Shown piece by piece: positions 17,937 to 27,344 of a stretch of DNA of 64,000 nucleotides. This stretch comes from Acidobacteriota bacterium (GTDB lineage Bacteria > Acidobacteriota > Blastocatellia > Pyrinomonadales > Pyrinomonadaceae). Positions within the stretch are counted from its first letter, which is position 1, and each line of letters starts with the position of its first letter. A program made the translations under genes and the position numbers. Below the pieces are notes generated by a model that worked only from the letters and a program-made list of their open reading frames with translations, was not told where the DNA came from and did no database searches. The DNA lies in NCBI GenBank assembly GCA_016700175.1, contig CP065003.1, positions 3,048,001 through 3,112,000 on the forward strand. Direction: 5' to 3'.

Positions 17937-18215
17937 GGCTGTCTCAAAAGGAACTCTTGTGTCGCTTGATATTCGCGCCGAATGGTCTGACTTCCTGGAA
18001 ATGGAAGATCAGTTGCCCCTCGCTTTAGCGGGGGGGCAGAGGCCCCAAAGCGGAAAGGGGCTTCAGCCCCTCAAAACAGCCGGCTAAAGCCGGCGATAGA
18101 TCTCAGGGGGCACCTCTTGATCCCCCCGTTGAAACGGGGGGCAACTGATCGAGTTTCTTTCCAGAATTATCCTTACCCGGTTCGGGCAGGGGGAGGCGCT
18201 GCTTTTGAGACAGCC
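17937..18215. mobile_element. MITE-like element with 14-bp terminal inverted repeats
   Basis: GGCTGTCTCAAAAG (17937-17950) is perfectly repeated in inverse as CTTTTGAGACAGCC (18202-18215), enclosing 251 bases without coding capacity. GGCTGTCTCAAAA-type ends are common on transposase-bearing insertion sequences, so this looks like a non-autonomous derivative. Inside are GC-rich palindromes (CCCCTCGCTTTAGCGGGG-like and CCCCCGTTGAAACGGGGG). I see no target duplication. Confidence 0.6.
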
Positions 18216-18631
18216 CCAACGGTTGGTAGCCCGGTGCAAGCCGAAGGCGTAGCCCCGGGTATCGATAGAGGGTTACATCCAGAGTCGCGAAGCGACGACC
18301 TGCCTTTAGCCGTGGGTGGAGCCGAAGGCGGAACCCACGGAGAAACGGAGACACGATTCCGGAGCCGCTTTAGCGGCGGCAGAAATGCGGGCGTTGGCTA
18401 TCTCGGTTCACAATACTGACTCGACAGACCCGACCGACACGAAAGACCCGACAGACTGAACCGACCGAATTCCTCTTGCTCTTCCCGCAGATTCGTGTAA
18501 CATTCCCCCCAATCCAGGGGAAAATCGGGAACGCACAGGTTCCGCGATCGCTTTGATCTAAGCGATGCGGCAGTTCTTTGGTGTCCCGGCCAGTTCAAAA
18601 CTTACCTGCAGAGCTTAAGGAGAATATATTT
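18216..18631. repeat. Gap with family F and A palindromes and short tandem repeats
   Basis: 18217-18262 is family F, 18281-18340 is family A (AGAGTCGCGAAGCGACGACC plus the GTGGGT/ACCCAC stem), and 18420-18465 is a GACAGACCCGACC tandem. A Shine-Dalgarno TAAGGAG at 18616-18622 belongs to the next gene. Nothing else is seen. Confidence 0.6.
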
Positions 18632-19624
18632 ATGTCCAAGTTGATCGGAATATTCGTGATCTGTTTTGCCGTCTTTTCATTCACCGCGTGTCCGCCGCCT
18701 ACTGAAAACGGAGCTAATACCGGCGACAACAGCGGCGCGAACGACGCAACGACCGAAAAGACTCTCGAAGCCACGCTTAAGGATCTCGACAAGCAAGCGG
18801 GCGAAGCGTGGAAGAGCAAGAACGGCCAGTTCTTCGAGACGTTTCTTACCGACAACTTCGTCGGGGGTGGTAACTATGGATTCTCGGACAAGGCAGGCTC
18901 GATCAGAGGCATCAGCACCAGCAAATGCGATGTGAAATCGACCTCGACATCCGAATACAAGACGGTCGAGCTCTCCGATTCCGCGGCGATCCTCGCCGGC
19001 AAGAATTCGGTGGACGGCACCTGCGAAGGTAACAAGATCCCTGAAGAGTATTTTGCGACGCTCTACGTAAAGGAAGGCGACACCTGGAAGGCTGCTTACT
19101 ACCAAAGCGCGGCCATTCCGCCCTCATCGGACGCGAAAGAAGAGCCCGCCAAGGAAGAGGGATCTGACGCCAATGCCGCGAAGAGCCCTGCAAGTGAAGA
19201 GAAAGAAGCGGCCAAAGAAGAAGCTCCACCCAAGCCGAATATCCCGAACGACGCCGAACTGGCAAAGACGCTGATCGAAATGGAGAAGCCGCTTTGGGAA
19301 GCCTGGGCGAAACACGACACGAATCCTTTCGAAGACAAGCTCGCCAGTAATTTCCACGCCGTCAGCTCCGACGGGATCAAGGACCGAGCCGCGGAGATCA
19401 AGTATGTGACGGATCACAAATGCGAGCAAAGCAGTGCGACTCTTTCCGGCGAGAAGGCGACGAAAGTGAATGACGATCTCGTGATCCTTACTTACAGCGC
19501 GGCTTCGAAGGGTACGTGTGAGGGTCAGCCGATGCCGAACATGTACGTGACGACGATCTACCAAAAGGACGGCGACAGCTGGAAGCCGGTTCTGCACTTC
19601 ACCTCGGCAGAGATGAAGATGTGA
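18632..19624 (+). CDS. Lipoprotein with two tandem NTF2-like (DUF4440-type) domains
   Basis: The start at 18632 is fixed by TAAGGAG and by a lipoprotein signal (MSKLIGIFVICFAVFSFTAC, lipobox FTAC at residues 17-20). Two homologous domains follow, about residues 40-155 and 210-330. Each opens with a helix (DLDKQAGEAWKSKN / EMEKPLWEAWAKHD), then NF..., a Cys-bearing middle strand (ISTSKCDVKS / VTDHKCEQSS), GTCEG, and a closing YVKEGDTWKA / YQKDGDSWKP. An Ala/Glu/Lys-rich linker joins them. This internal duplication is clear. It is probably anchored in the envelope; ligand unknown. Confidence 0.8.
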   Translation: MSKLIGIFVICFAVFSFTACPPPTENGANTGDNSGANDATTEKTLEATLKDLDKQAGEAWKSKNGQFFETFLTDNFVGGGNYGFSDKAGSIRGISTSKCDVKSTSTSEYKTVELSDSAAILAGKNSVDGTCEGNKIPEEYFATLYVKEGDTWKAAYYQSAAIPPSSDAKEEPAKEEGSDANAAKSPASEEKEAAKEEAPPKPNIPNDAELAKTLIEMEKPLWEAWAKHDTNPFEDKLASNFHAVSSDGIKDRAAEIKYVTDHKCEQSSATLSGEKATKVNDDLVILTYSAASKGTCEGQPMPNMYVTTIYQKDGDSWKPVLHFTSAEMKM

Positions 19625-19631
19625 CGGATCG

Positions 19632-19680
19632 TGAATCGCGAATCGCGAATTGTGAATCGTGAATCGTGAATCGCGAGTGG
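19632..19680. repeat. GAATCGCGAATCGTG short tandem repeat
   Basis: About five imperfect copies of GTGAATCGC / GAATCGTG follow the lipoprotein gene stop. The rest of 19680-19979 holds family B REP-like pieces (near 19687 and 19823-19855) and the terminator described separately. Confidence 0.65.
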
Positions 19681-19743
19681 TGTCGGTAGCCCGAGCGTCA
19701 GCGAGGGCGTGAATCGGCATCGTGACCGGACAATCGTTGAAAG

Positions 19744-19768
19744 CGGCGGGATTCCCCGCCGTTTTTTT
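19744..19768 (+). terminator. Intrinsic terminator
   Basis: CGGCGGG (19744-19750) pairs with CCCGCCG (19755-19761) across a 4-base loop, followed by seven T. It lies 120 bases after the NTF2-like lipoprotein gene and ends that transcript. Confidence 0.85.
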
Positions 19769-19979
19769 GCGCCATCGGGATTAATGTTGCCTTCACTGCG
19801 GACCCGTGTGGAACCGCCGACGGTAGCCCTCCCTGACGGTCGGGCTTCGGACACGATCTTGGAACCTGGAACTTTGAACCTGGAACTTACGACAGCATCC
19901 CCCCTGTCACAAATCCCCGCCTCGCAGTGTTCTACCAACAGAACATCCGATATTCAGAACATAATTCAGGAGAGATCAT

Positions 19980-20876
19980 ATGGCTTACCTTGTAACGGCA
20001 GTTTTCTGCGCGGTCGTCACCGCGGCCTGCAGCACGGGCGCGATACTTGAAAAGAGCGTCACGGCGAGCGACATCGCACCCGAAGTCGCAACACAAACAC
20101 AGAATATACAGGACGAACGGTTCGACCAGACCTATCCGCTCAACCTGAACGGCGACGTGAAAGCGGCGAACATAAACGGATCGATCAAGGTCACGACGTG
20201 GGACAGCCCACAGGTCAGGCTGATCGCGGTCAAAACCGCCAATAACCCCGAAGCCTTGAAGCTGGTCGACATCAAGGTCGAATCCTCGGCAGACAGTTTT
20301 TATGTCAAGGCGGACTACAAGAAGCGCAGCGAGCTTGGAGATCAGGAATGGCGCAGCGGAGACGACCTGAAGGTCGAGTTCGAATTGACCGTGCCCAGGA
20401 CGGCGAATCTCGCCGGGATCACGACCGTAAACGGAGACGTTTCGATCGAAGGATCTGACGGATCGACGAAAGCATCGACCGTCAACGGAACTGTTCGGGC
20501 GATGAACCTTGGCGGCGCTGCGAAGCTTACGACCGTGAACGGCACCGTCGAAGCCGACTTCGACCAGCTGCTTCAGGGAAGCGACATCAAGATGACGACC
20601 GTCAACGGCCAGGTCATCCTGACGCTGCCTTCGGACGCCAACGCGACGATCAAGGCGAACAGCCTGAGCGGTTCGATCGAGAACGACTTCGGGCTTCCGG
20701 TCCGCAAGGGCGAGTTCATCGGACGCGACATGCACGGGATGCTCGGCAGCGGCGACGTGCAGATCAAGATGTCGAGCGTCAGCGGCTCGTTAACGGTCAA
20801 ACGCCACAATGACGGGCGCGCCCCGAGCCAGCCCACGAACCTTCTGAAGATGAAGGACGACGGCGACACGTACTAA
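19980..20876 (+). CDS. DUF4097-type envelope protein
   Basis: A short signal (MAYLVTAVFCAVVTAAC) with a Cys at residue 17 suggests a lipoprotein; CAGGAGAG lies before the ATG. From about residue 50 it is a repetitive right-handed beta structure with the DUF4097 pattern of short strands: LNGDVKAANINGSIKVTTWD, then repeated TVNGD/TVNGT/TVNGQ turns (four copies), and SVSGSLTV near the end. The family is often annotated as putative adhesin; that is not demonstrated. It is functionally similar to the DUF2807 protein at 42080-42763. Confidence 0.8.
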   Translation: MAYLVTAVFCAVVTAACSTGAILEKSVTASDIAPEVATQTQNIQDERFDQTYPLNLNGDVKAANINGSIKVTTWDSPQVRLIAVKTANNPEALKLVDIKVESSADSFYVKADYKKRSELGDQEWRSGDDLKVEFELTVPRTANLAGITTVNGDVSIEGSDGSTKASTVNGTVRAMNLGGAAKLTTVNGTVEADFDQLLQGSDIKMTTVNGQVILTLPSDANATIKANSLSGSIENDFGLPVRKGEFIGRDMHGMLGSGDVQIKMSSVSGSLTVKRHNDGRAPSQPTNLLKMKDDGDTY

Positions 20877-21242
20877 GCGCTTACACTGTCTTGTTTCCGC
20901 GGGAGCTTAAACGCAAAGGTCGCGAAGGACGCGACGAATCAAAAGGCGATTCCGTTTAGTCGAAGCCAATCTGAGGTCCAAGACCTTTCGAGGTTGGCGG
21001 AAGAATTGCCGAATCTTCGCGTCCTTTGCGACCATTGCGTTGAGCCACCCTTTTTGAGAATCCAATCCCGCGGTTGGATACGAAACTCAGCTAGCTCCCG
21101 CCATTGACTAACCGACTCCCTCGGTTTAACCTTCCCCCGAACACGCAAGCTACTTTCCCGCACCGGATTACAGCCGCCCCCAGCTGCCGGTTGCAGATCC
21201 TTTCAACAGGCAAAGCCCGAAATTCGTCCAGAGAGGTTTCCG
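20877..21242. repeat. Gap with an inverted pair of family D repeats
   Basis: AACGCAAAGGTCGCGAAGG begins near 20909, and its inverse (CGTCCTTTGCGACCATTGCG) ends near 21041, giving a 130-base element with approximate terminal inverted repeats. The remainder up to the peptidase start shows nothing; AGAGAGG precedes the next ATG. Confidence 0.55.
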
Positions 21243-24215
21243 ATGAACACGAGTCCCTTTCTCCGCACCGCTCTCTTCATTCTCGTCCTTCTTTCTCTAA
21301 CGCCGTTCGCCGCCGCACAGACCATCAAGCAGAAGAACCTGGAGCGCGATCCGAACGTCGCCGTAGACCGCGAGTATACGGACAAGATCAACGAGTACAC
21401 GACCCGGAAAGAGTTCAACTCGCCCTTGACGAACTATCTTCCGTCTTCGAGTTCCGTCCCGACGCCGAAAGCGGTTCTCGGCGACGTGGCGGGTGCGCCG
21501 GGGATCCTGCCGTACTCGAAGCAGGTCCACGATTATATGCGTATGGTCGAGAAGGCCAGCCCTCGCGTGAAGGTCTATTCGATCGGGACTTCGGAAGAAG
21601 GACGCGAGATGATCGCGGTCGCCGTTTCATCGGAGGCCAATCTCGCAAAGCTCGAGGCGAACCGCGAGCGGCTTTCAAAGCTCGCCGACCCGAGAAAGAT
21701 AAACCTCAACGACGAAGAGGCGGAGAAGATAATAGCCGACACGGTGCCGGTGTACTACCTGACCGGAGCGATCCATTCCCCCGAAACCGGATCGCCGACC
21801 GCGCTGATGGAGCTCGTGTACAGGCTCGCCGTCGATGAAAGCAAGTACGTTCAGGACATCCGCAACAATCTGATCACGCTTATCACGCCGGTCGTCGAGA
21901 CCGACGGCCGCGACCGCCAGGTAGACGTTTACAAATGGCACCTTGCGAACCCCGGAAAGAACTGGCAGAACCTTGTTTACTGGGGCCATTACGTCGCGCA
22001 CGACAACAACCGCGACTCGATGGCGCTGTCCCTGAACCTGACGCGGAACGTCCTGAACACTTACATCGACTGGAAGGTCCAGGTCCTTCACGACCTCCAC
22101 GAATCGGTGCCTTACCTTTACGACAACACCATCGGGACCGAGCCCTACAACGCCTGGATCGATCCGATACTCGCCGACGAATGGCAGCTGATCGGATGGA
22201 ACAACGTCGCCGAAATGACCAAGTTCGGAATGCCCGGCGTGTTCGCCCACGGCACGTTCGATACCTGGTCGCCAAGCTACCTGATGTTCATCGCGGCGTC
22301 GCACAACGGGATCAGCCGTCTGTACGAAACGTTCGGGAACGGAGGCGCTGACACGGTCGAACGCGAGCTTTCGCCTTCGCAGTACGAGCGCCGCTGGTAC
22401 CGCCAGAACCCGCCGTATCCGAAAACGCTCTGGTCGCAAAGGAACAACAACAATTATCAGCAGACAGGGATCCTCGTTTCGCTGGCGCACTTCGCGGCGA
22501 ACGGCAAGTTCTTCCTTGGCAATTTCTACAAGAAGTCGAAGAACTCGATCCTGAAACCTCAGCAGGCGGGACCCGCCGCATACGTCTTCCCCGGCGACGA
22601 GCGGAGGCCCGCCGGCCAGGCGGAACTCCTGAACCTTCTGAAAGCGCAGGGGAACGAGGTCCACAGAGCATCTTCGGCTTTCTCGGTCAGCGTGCCCGGG
22701 GACAAGAAAGGCGAGAGCAAAACGAGGGAATTCCCTGCCGGAAGCTACATCGTCCGGATGGACCAGCCCTACAGCCGCATCGCCGACATGATGCTCGACA
22801 AGCAATTCTGGTCTCCGATCGATCCCCAGCAGGACGTTTACGACGACACGGGCTGGACGTTCGGAGCGCTGAACAACGTCGAGGTGGTTCGCGTCACGGA
22901 CAACAAGGTGCTCGATGCGCCGATGGAACTGGCGGACGAACCGATAGTCGTACCCGGCGGCGTCGAAGGGAACGGTTCGGTCTACCTTGTGAACCACAAC
23001 GCCGACAACACGCTGGTCACGCTTCGCTACCGTTTTCCGGACGCCTCGTTCGAAGCCGCAGAAGAGCCGTTCAAGGCGGGCGGGCGCGACTATTCGCGGG
23101 GCTCGTTCATCATCACGGATATCGACGGCGGAGAGCTGAGCCGTACGGCACAGGCTCTGGACCTGAGAATACAGGCCGCGGCCGCGAAACCTTCGGTTAA
23201 GACTCATCCGGTCCGCGCTCCCCGGATCGCGATAATGCACACCTGGCTGAACACGCAGGACGAAGGCTGGTGGCGGATCGAATTCGACCGCTTCAAGGTT
23301 CCGTACGACTACATCAGCACGCAGGACGCGGCCGCGAACCCGAACCTGCGCGCGAAGTACGACGTGATCATTTTCGCGCCGGTCGGCAGGGGCTCGTCGT
23401 CGATGATCATCGAGGGAATGCCTATGTACGGCAATCCGATCCCCTGGAAGAAGACCGAGCTTACTCCGAACCTCGGCAGGATCGATTCGACCGACGACAT
23501 GCGTCCCGGCCTGGGGTTCAATGGCCTGAAGCATCTTCGTGATTTCGTTGCCAACGGCGGGGTGTTCATTACGGCGCGCGACACGTCGTCATTCGCGGTC
23601 GAATACGGATTCGCGCCCGGCGTCTCCGAACGGAGGCCTTCCAGGCTCAGGCTTCCGGGATCTGTCCTGACCTCGAAGACGGTCGATGAAAAGAGCCCGC
23701 TTCTGTACGGATACCAGGACGGATTTTCGATCTTTACTGCGAGCGGGCCTTTCTTCGGGGTCAGCAGTTTCGTGGGCGGCCGAGGGTTCGGAGCTCCGAG
23801 CGACAGGCCCAGGATGACGGGGCGCGGATCGGCCGACGATCCGGATACGGTACAGAACAGGCCTCCGGACGATATCCCGGAACCTCCGGCTCCCGTCGAG
23901 AAATGGCAGGCACAAGCAGTGACCGAGGCGGACCTGAGAAACGGGATCCGTGTGATACCTCCGGCGATGCGGCCTCGGGTCGTGCTGAGGTATGGCGATG
24001 CGAAGGGTCTTTTGGTCTCAGGGCTCCTGGACGGCGGAGGCGAGATCGCCCAGACGCCGGCGGTGATCGATGTTCCGCACGGCAGCGGGCACGTGATACT
24101 TTTCTCGAACAATCCTTTCTGGAGGGCGGAAACTCAGGGGAGTTATTTCCTTGTGTTCAACGCGATCCTGAATTGGGACAGCCTGAACGCCGGCCGTGTC
24201 CTGGACCCGCGCTGA
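21243..24215 (+). CDS. Secreted M14-family zinc carboxypeptidase-like protein
   Basis: A signal peptide (about 1-26, cleaved after AAAQ) precedes a 990-residue protein. The peptidase part (about 85-400) has the M14 zinc motif HSPE in GAIHSPETGSPTALMEL, with the third ligand His probably in QVLHDLHESVPY, and the substrate-side NNNRDS and NLTRN segments. The remaining 600 residues include a glutamine-amidotransferase-like region (KVPYDYISTQDAA, DVIIFAPVGRG) and a C-terminal beta domain, as seen in large secreted M14 proteins of Acidobacteriota and Bacteroidota. It likely digests peptides in the periplasm or outside. Confidence 0.85.
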   Translation: MNTSPFLRTALFILVLLSLTPFAAAQTIKQKNLERDPNVAVDREYTDKINEYTTRKEFNSPLTNYLPSSSSVPTPKAVLGDVAGAPGILPYSKQVHDYMRMVEKASPRVKVYSIGTSEEGREMIAVAVSSEANLAKLEANRERLSKLADPRKINLNDEEAEKIIADTVPVYYLTGAIHSPETGSPTALMELVYRLAVDESKYVQDIRNNLITLITPVVETDGRDRQVDVYKWHLANPGKNWQNLVYWGHYVAHDNNRDSMALSLNLTRNVLNTYIDWKVQVLHDLHESVPYLYDNTIGTEPYNAWIDPILADEWQLIGWNNVAEMTKFGMPGVFAHGTFDTWSPSYLMFIAASHNGISRLYETFGNGGADTVERELSPSQYERRWYRQNPPYPKTLWSQRNNNNYQQTGILVSLAHFAANGKFFLGNFYKKSKNSILKPQQAGPAAYVFPGDERRPAGQAELLNLLKAQGNEVHRASSAFSVSVPGDKKGESKTREFPAGSYIVRMDQPYSRIADMMLDKQFWSPIDPQQDVYDDTGWTFGALNNVEVVRVTDNKVLDAPMELADEPIVVPGGVEGNGSVYLVNHNADNTLVTLRYRFPDASFEAAEEPFKAGGRDYSRGSFIITDIDGGELSRTAQALDLRIQAAAAKPSVKTHPVRAPRIAIMHTWLNTQDEGWWRIEFDRFKVPYDYISTQDAAANPNLRAKYDVIIFAPVGRGSSSMIIEGMPMYGNPIPWKKTELTPNLGRIDSTDDMRPGLGFNGLKHLRDFVANGGVFITARDTSSFAVEYGFAPGVSERRPSRLRLPGSVLTSKTVDEKSPLLYGYQDGFSIFTASGPFFGVSSFVGGRGFGAPSDRPRMTGRGSADDPDTVQNRPPDDIPEPPAPVEKWQAQAVTEADLRNGIRVIPPAMRPRVVLRYGDAKGLLVSGLLDGGGEIAQTPAVIDVPHGSGHVILFSNNPFWRAETQGSYFLVFNAILNWDSLNAGRVLDPR

Positions 24216-24471
24216 TCAAGGACGAAATTGAACCGCAGGGCACGCAGAGAGCGCAGAGCTTTTGATCAACGCGAAGGCCGCGATGGTCGCGAAGGCAGTT
24301 AGGAATTGCTCCGCCGAGCCGGCTTTGTCTCGGACCGGCTCGAAAGCCTGTCGACGTGAGGTGAGTTTATTCTCGTTGCGTCCTTCGTGTTGCCTGTCTA
24401 ACTAGAACCGCGCGCTTTGCGCTGCCTAAGCGGGGCTTGTCCCGCTCAATTATTCGGCTCGGGGTACGGGC

Positions 24472-25032
24472 TTAATCTTGTGTGATCTTATCTATCTTAT
24501 TTATGACCTCGATCTCGCGCACCTCAAATCTCAGAAACTTGTCTCCCACCATGAGCTGCTCGACCGACGGATCAGTCTCTTCCGAGGCTTTTAAGTAGCC
24601 ATTGATCCTTACGTCAATGACATAAAACGACCGACGAATGGATGTGAGCGACCCCATACCTTCGGACTCAACAGTCGAACAAAAGCTCGATTCGGGCACA
24701 TCGGTGCGTTTGCAGGCTTATTTTACAATTTCATTAGTAACATCTGCAAAAACGACCGGGTGTATTGAACTGCATCTGTCTTCTGCAGCAAGATGCGGTC
24801 GATCATAGAGGAACACAAGCTTAGCATCGAAGACCACTGCCTTTTGCTCATAGAGGTGCCAGTTTTCGATCAGATCGCAAACGCCTCCGAGCTTCTCGAC
24901 CACTGGGTTTGGAGCCGGGACATTGATGAGTGAATCACCGGAATTGGCTCCGCAACCGGCAAACAATGGGAAGATTGCCAGCAGCAAAATGATGAAGCTG
25001 ACTGCGAAAGGTGGGTTTTCGGTCAGGCGCAT
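24472..25032 (-). pseudogene. Lipoprotein gene interrupted by an in-frame TAA
   Basis: Codons 1-104 encode a lipoprotein signal (ILLLAIFPLFAGC, Cys about residue 27) and a globular part, then TAA at 24718-24720. Reading on in the same frame gives another 80 codons without a break, from ACKRTDVPESS through IRRSFYVIDVRINGYLKAS to VINKIDKITQD. The second part has the composition and strand pattern of the same domain, so this is most simply one 185-residue gene with a nonsense mutation. The alternative is two separate genes, the second starting at GTG 24699. The function of the intact form is unknown. Confidence 0.55.
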
Positions 25033-25196
25033 AGGTTATTGGCTTATTCTACGCTAAGGTCGCGCGATCATTTGCCCGCTTCCGCGCAATTCTCGGCGTG
25101 TTCCTGTCTGGTACACATGCTCGTCAAAGAGAAACGGAATTAGCATCTTTGCGACCTTTGCGTTGAAGGGGCTTTGCACAGGCACAGGTCCTGCCC

Positions 25197-26288
25197 CTAC
25201 TGTTTTAGCGCCCGTTGGACCATCAGCCGTTCTTCCACGTTCTCCCGGTTGATCAATCCCACAAGCTCGCCGTCTTGCATCACCAGCGCAACGTCGCTGT
25301 CGTGCGCGACCACCTCCTGAAGAAAGTCCGCAAGCTTCAGGTCCGGGCCCACGACGAAGAAATCGCGGTTCATATACGAAGAGACGCGGGCTTCCGGGCC
25401 TTTCTCCGAAAGCCCCTTGATAATCTCGTTCCGCGTGAGAAGCCCGATCGGCTCGTCGTTGTCCAAAACGACGAAGTCCGTTTCCTGGCTGTTCAGAAGC
25501 GCGTCGACCGCGGTGCTCAATGTGTCGAACGGGCTCAGTCCCGTGAACCGCTTCATCAGAGCGTCATTGACCGTAAGTCCCGAGAGCTCAGATTTGGTAC
25601 GTTCTCCCGCCGATTCCACACCCGCGCCCAGGAAAACGAACAGCCCGATCAGGATCAGCCAGGGATTGTAATAGAAACCCAGGAAGATGAACACGATCGC
25701 TATGATCTGGCCGACCGACGCCGCCACGCGGGTGGCGAGGCCACGGTCCAGGAACGTGCTGAGAAGCGCCCGGAGCGCGCGTCCGCCGTCCATAGGGAAA
25801 GCCGGGATCAGGTTGAAAGCGGCGACGATCAGGTTCGCGGTAAAGAGCGTGAACAGGAACGGGACGTCGGAGATCCGTTCGGCGGATTCGAGCATCGCCG
25901 GGTCGGGAAAGCTCCCCGTGACCGAGAAATACGCCCAGAGCAGCGCCGCGATCACGAGATTTACAGAGGGTCCGGAAACCGCGACGAGAAACTCGCGCCC
26001 GGGTTCGTCCGGCATTTTCTCGAGGGAAGCCACGCCGCCGATCGGATACAGCGTGATGTCCTTGGTCCCGATCCCGAACCTCCGCGCCATAAGCGCGTGG
26101 CCGAGCTCGTGAAAGACGACGCACGCGAACAGCGCGAAGACGAATCCCGATGCCCACAGCGCTTCGAAGAATCCTCCTCCGCCGCTGAACTGAAGATAGA
26201 CGATCCAGATGATGAGCAGCCAGAACGACCAATGGATGAAAACGTCTATCCCGAACAACTTGCCGAGTCTGATTGACCAGGATTTCAT
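25197..26288 (-). CDS. Site-2 protease family (M50) membrane peptidase with two CBS domains
   Basis: Residues 1-215 form about six membrane segments with the zinc motif HELGH (about 61-65) and the third-ligand motif NLIPAFPMDGGRA (about 160-172). Both are diagnostic for rhomboid-unrelated site-2 proteases of the SpoIVFB-like group. Residues 235-363 hold a CBS pair (SQETDFVVLDNDEPIGLLTR, VAHDSDVALVMQDGELVGLI), probably sensing adenine nucleotides. Length is normal. The substrate is unknown, and no sigma or anti-sigma gene is adjacent. Confidence 0.92.
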   Translation of the reverse strand: MKSWSIRLGKLFGIDVFIHWSFWLLIIWIVYLQFSGGGGFFEALWASGFVFALFACVVFHELGHALMARRFGIGTKDITLYPIGGVASLEKMPDEPGREFLVAVSGPSVNLVIAALLWAYFSVTGSFPDPAMLESAERISDVPFLFTLFTANLIVAAFNLIPAFPMDGGRALRALLSTFLDRGLATRVAASVGQIIAIVFIFLGFYYNPWLILIGLFVFLGAGVESAGERTKSELSGLTVNDALMKRFTGLSPFDTLSTAVDALLNSQETDFVVLDNDEPIGLLTRNEIIKGLSEKGPEARVSSYMNRDFFVVGPDLKLADFLQEVVAHDSDVALVMQDGELVGLINRENVEERLMVQRALKQ

Positions 26289-26779
26289 TGCTCTAGGGTA
26301 ACCCCGGGGGCGGTGAATCGTAAATCGATAATGGCAAATCGCGAATCGTGTCCGAAGCCCGACCGTGAGGGAGGGCTACAACTAAGCACTGAGAAGAAAG
26401 GACTGAGGACTGAGAGGTGTCCGAAGCCCGACCGTGAGGGAGGGCTACTGTCAGCAGTTCCAAGTTGAAAGTTCCAGGTTCCAAGATCGTGTCCGGTGCC
26501 CAACCGTCATAGAGGGTTCCGGACACGGCCGAGTATTCGAGGTAGCCCCTGCTGACGCTTGAGCTTTGGACGCGTCTCAGTACTCAGTACTCATCTCTCG
26601 GTACTTGAAGTAGCCCGCGCTGACGCTTTGCTCACTGTCCGCGGGACGCGGGCGCTCCGTTGTCCCCGAACTTCGCTGTTGACACAAGCTCGGCACTATC
26701 ACTATTCTGCACCGGTCAGACGGGCCATCGTAGGAAGGGCATGCGGTTTTCGATCCATTACTCAGAGGAAATTTGAACA
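26289..26779. repeat. Gap with family B REP-like elements in mixed orientation
   Basis: GTGTCCGAAGCCCGACCGTG occurs at 26348 and again at 26418. A diverged copy lies near 26490, and opposite-orientation copies lie near 26541 and 26610. Between them are ACTGAGGACTGAGAG and TCCAAGTTGAAAGTTCCAGG tandems. AGAGGAAA at 26763 is the ribosome binding site of the next gene. No other coding sense. Confidence 0.65.
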
Positions 26780-27343
26780 ATGAGCGACACGAACACAGGC
26801 TACAGGAATCCGAAAAGGGTCAGGCTCACGGTCGGCCTCGTCTACTTCAGCACCTATTTCAAGAATGACGACCGGGGGGTCGTGGCAAAAGCGAGGGAAG
26901 TTCTCGACGATCACAACATCGAGCTGGATGTATTTCCGACCGACATCAAGAAGACCGCCAGCAATACGATCCAAACAGATTTCGTACCCAAAGACACGCC
27001 GGAAGACTACGCGAAGGTCTACAAGATGGCGAAGGACAAGCTCAAACAGATGGGCTGTACGTTCGTGATCCCTCTGCCTGTCGTCTTCGGGACGTACCAA
27101 TGCAGCGGATACGGGATCGCGCCCAGGGCGCCGAACCAGCTGACCAGGCTCGTGATGATCTATCCCGAAGGCAACAGCGACGGCCTGGACCTTTTGCACG
27201 AGATCGGACACGCATCGGAACTCGGACACGACCTTCGCACGGACGATCCTCCGAGGAATTTCATGCACACCACGAACCCGCGCGCAGTTATGTACGAGTA
27301 TCAGGTAAAAGCGATCGCCAAGGCCCCGTTCGCGGTGGGGTGA
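26780..27343 (+). CDS. Zincin-like metallopeptidase, family not recognised
   Basis: The 187-residue protein has no signal peptide. Its most telling feature is HEIGHASELGHD (about residues 140-151): HExxH followed at metzincin spacing by a possible third ligand (His or Asp). A late Met segment (NPRAVMYEYQ) could be the Met-turn. The N-terminal half is an alpha/beta region (VRLTVGLVYFSTYF, VLDDHNIELDVFPTD). AGAGGAAATTTGAACA precedes the ATG. Metallopeptidase activity is inferred from the motif alone. Confidence 0.7.
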   Translation: MSDTNTGYRNPKRVRLTVGLVYFSTYFKNDDRGVVAKAREVLDDHNIELDVFPTDIKKTASNTIQTDFVPKDTPEDYAKVYKMAKDKLKQMGCTFVIPLPVVFGTYQCSGYGIAPRAPNQLTRLVMIYPEGNSDGLDLLHEIGHASELGHDLRTDDPPRNFMHTTNPRAVMYEYQVKAIAKAPFAVG

Positions 27344-27344
27344 G

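Noticed and set aside
21675..23534. 619-codon open frame on the minus strand
   Set aside because: Antisense to the M14 peptidase gene; composition (many Arg, Val, His) is a codon shadow and no motif is seen.
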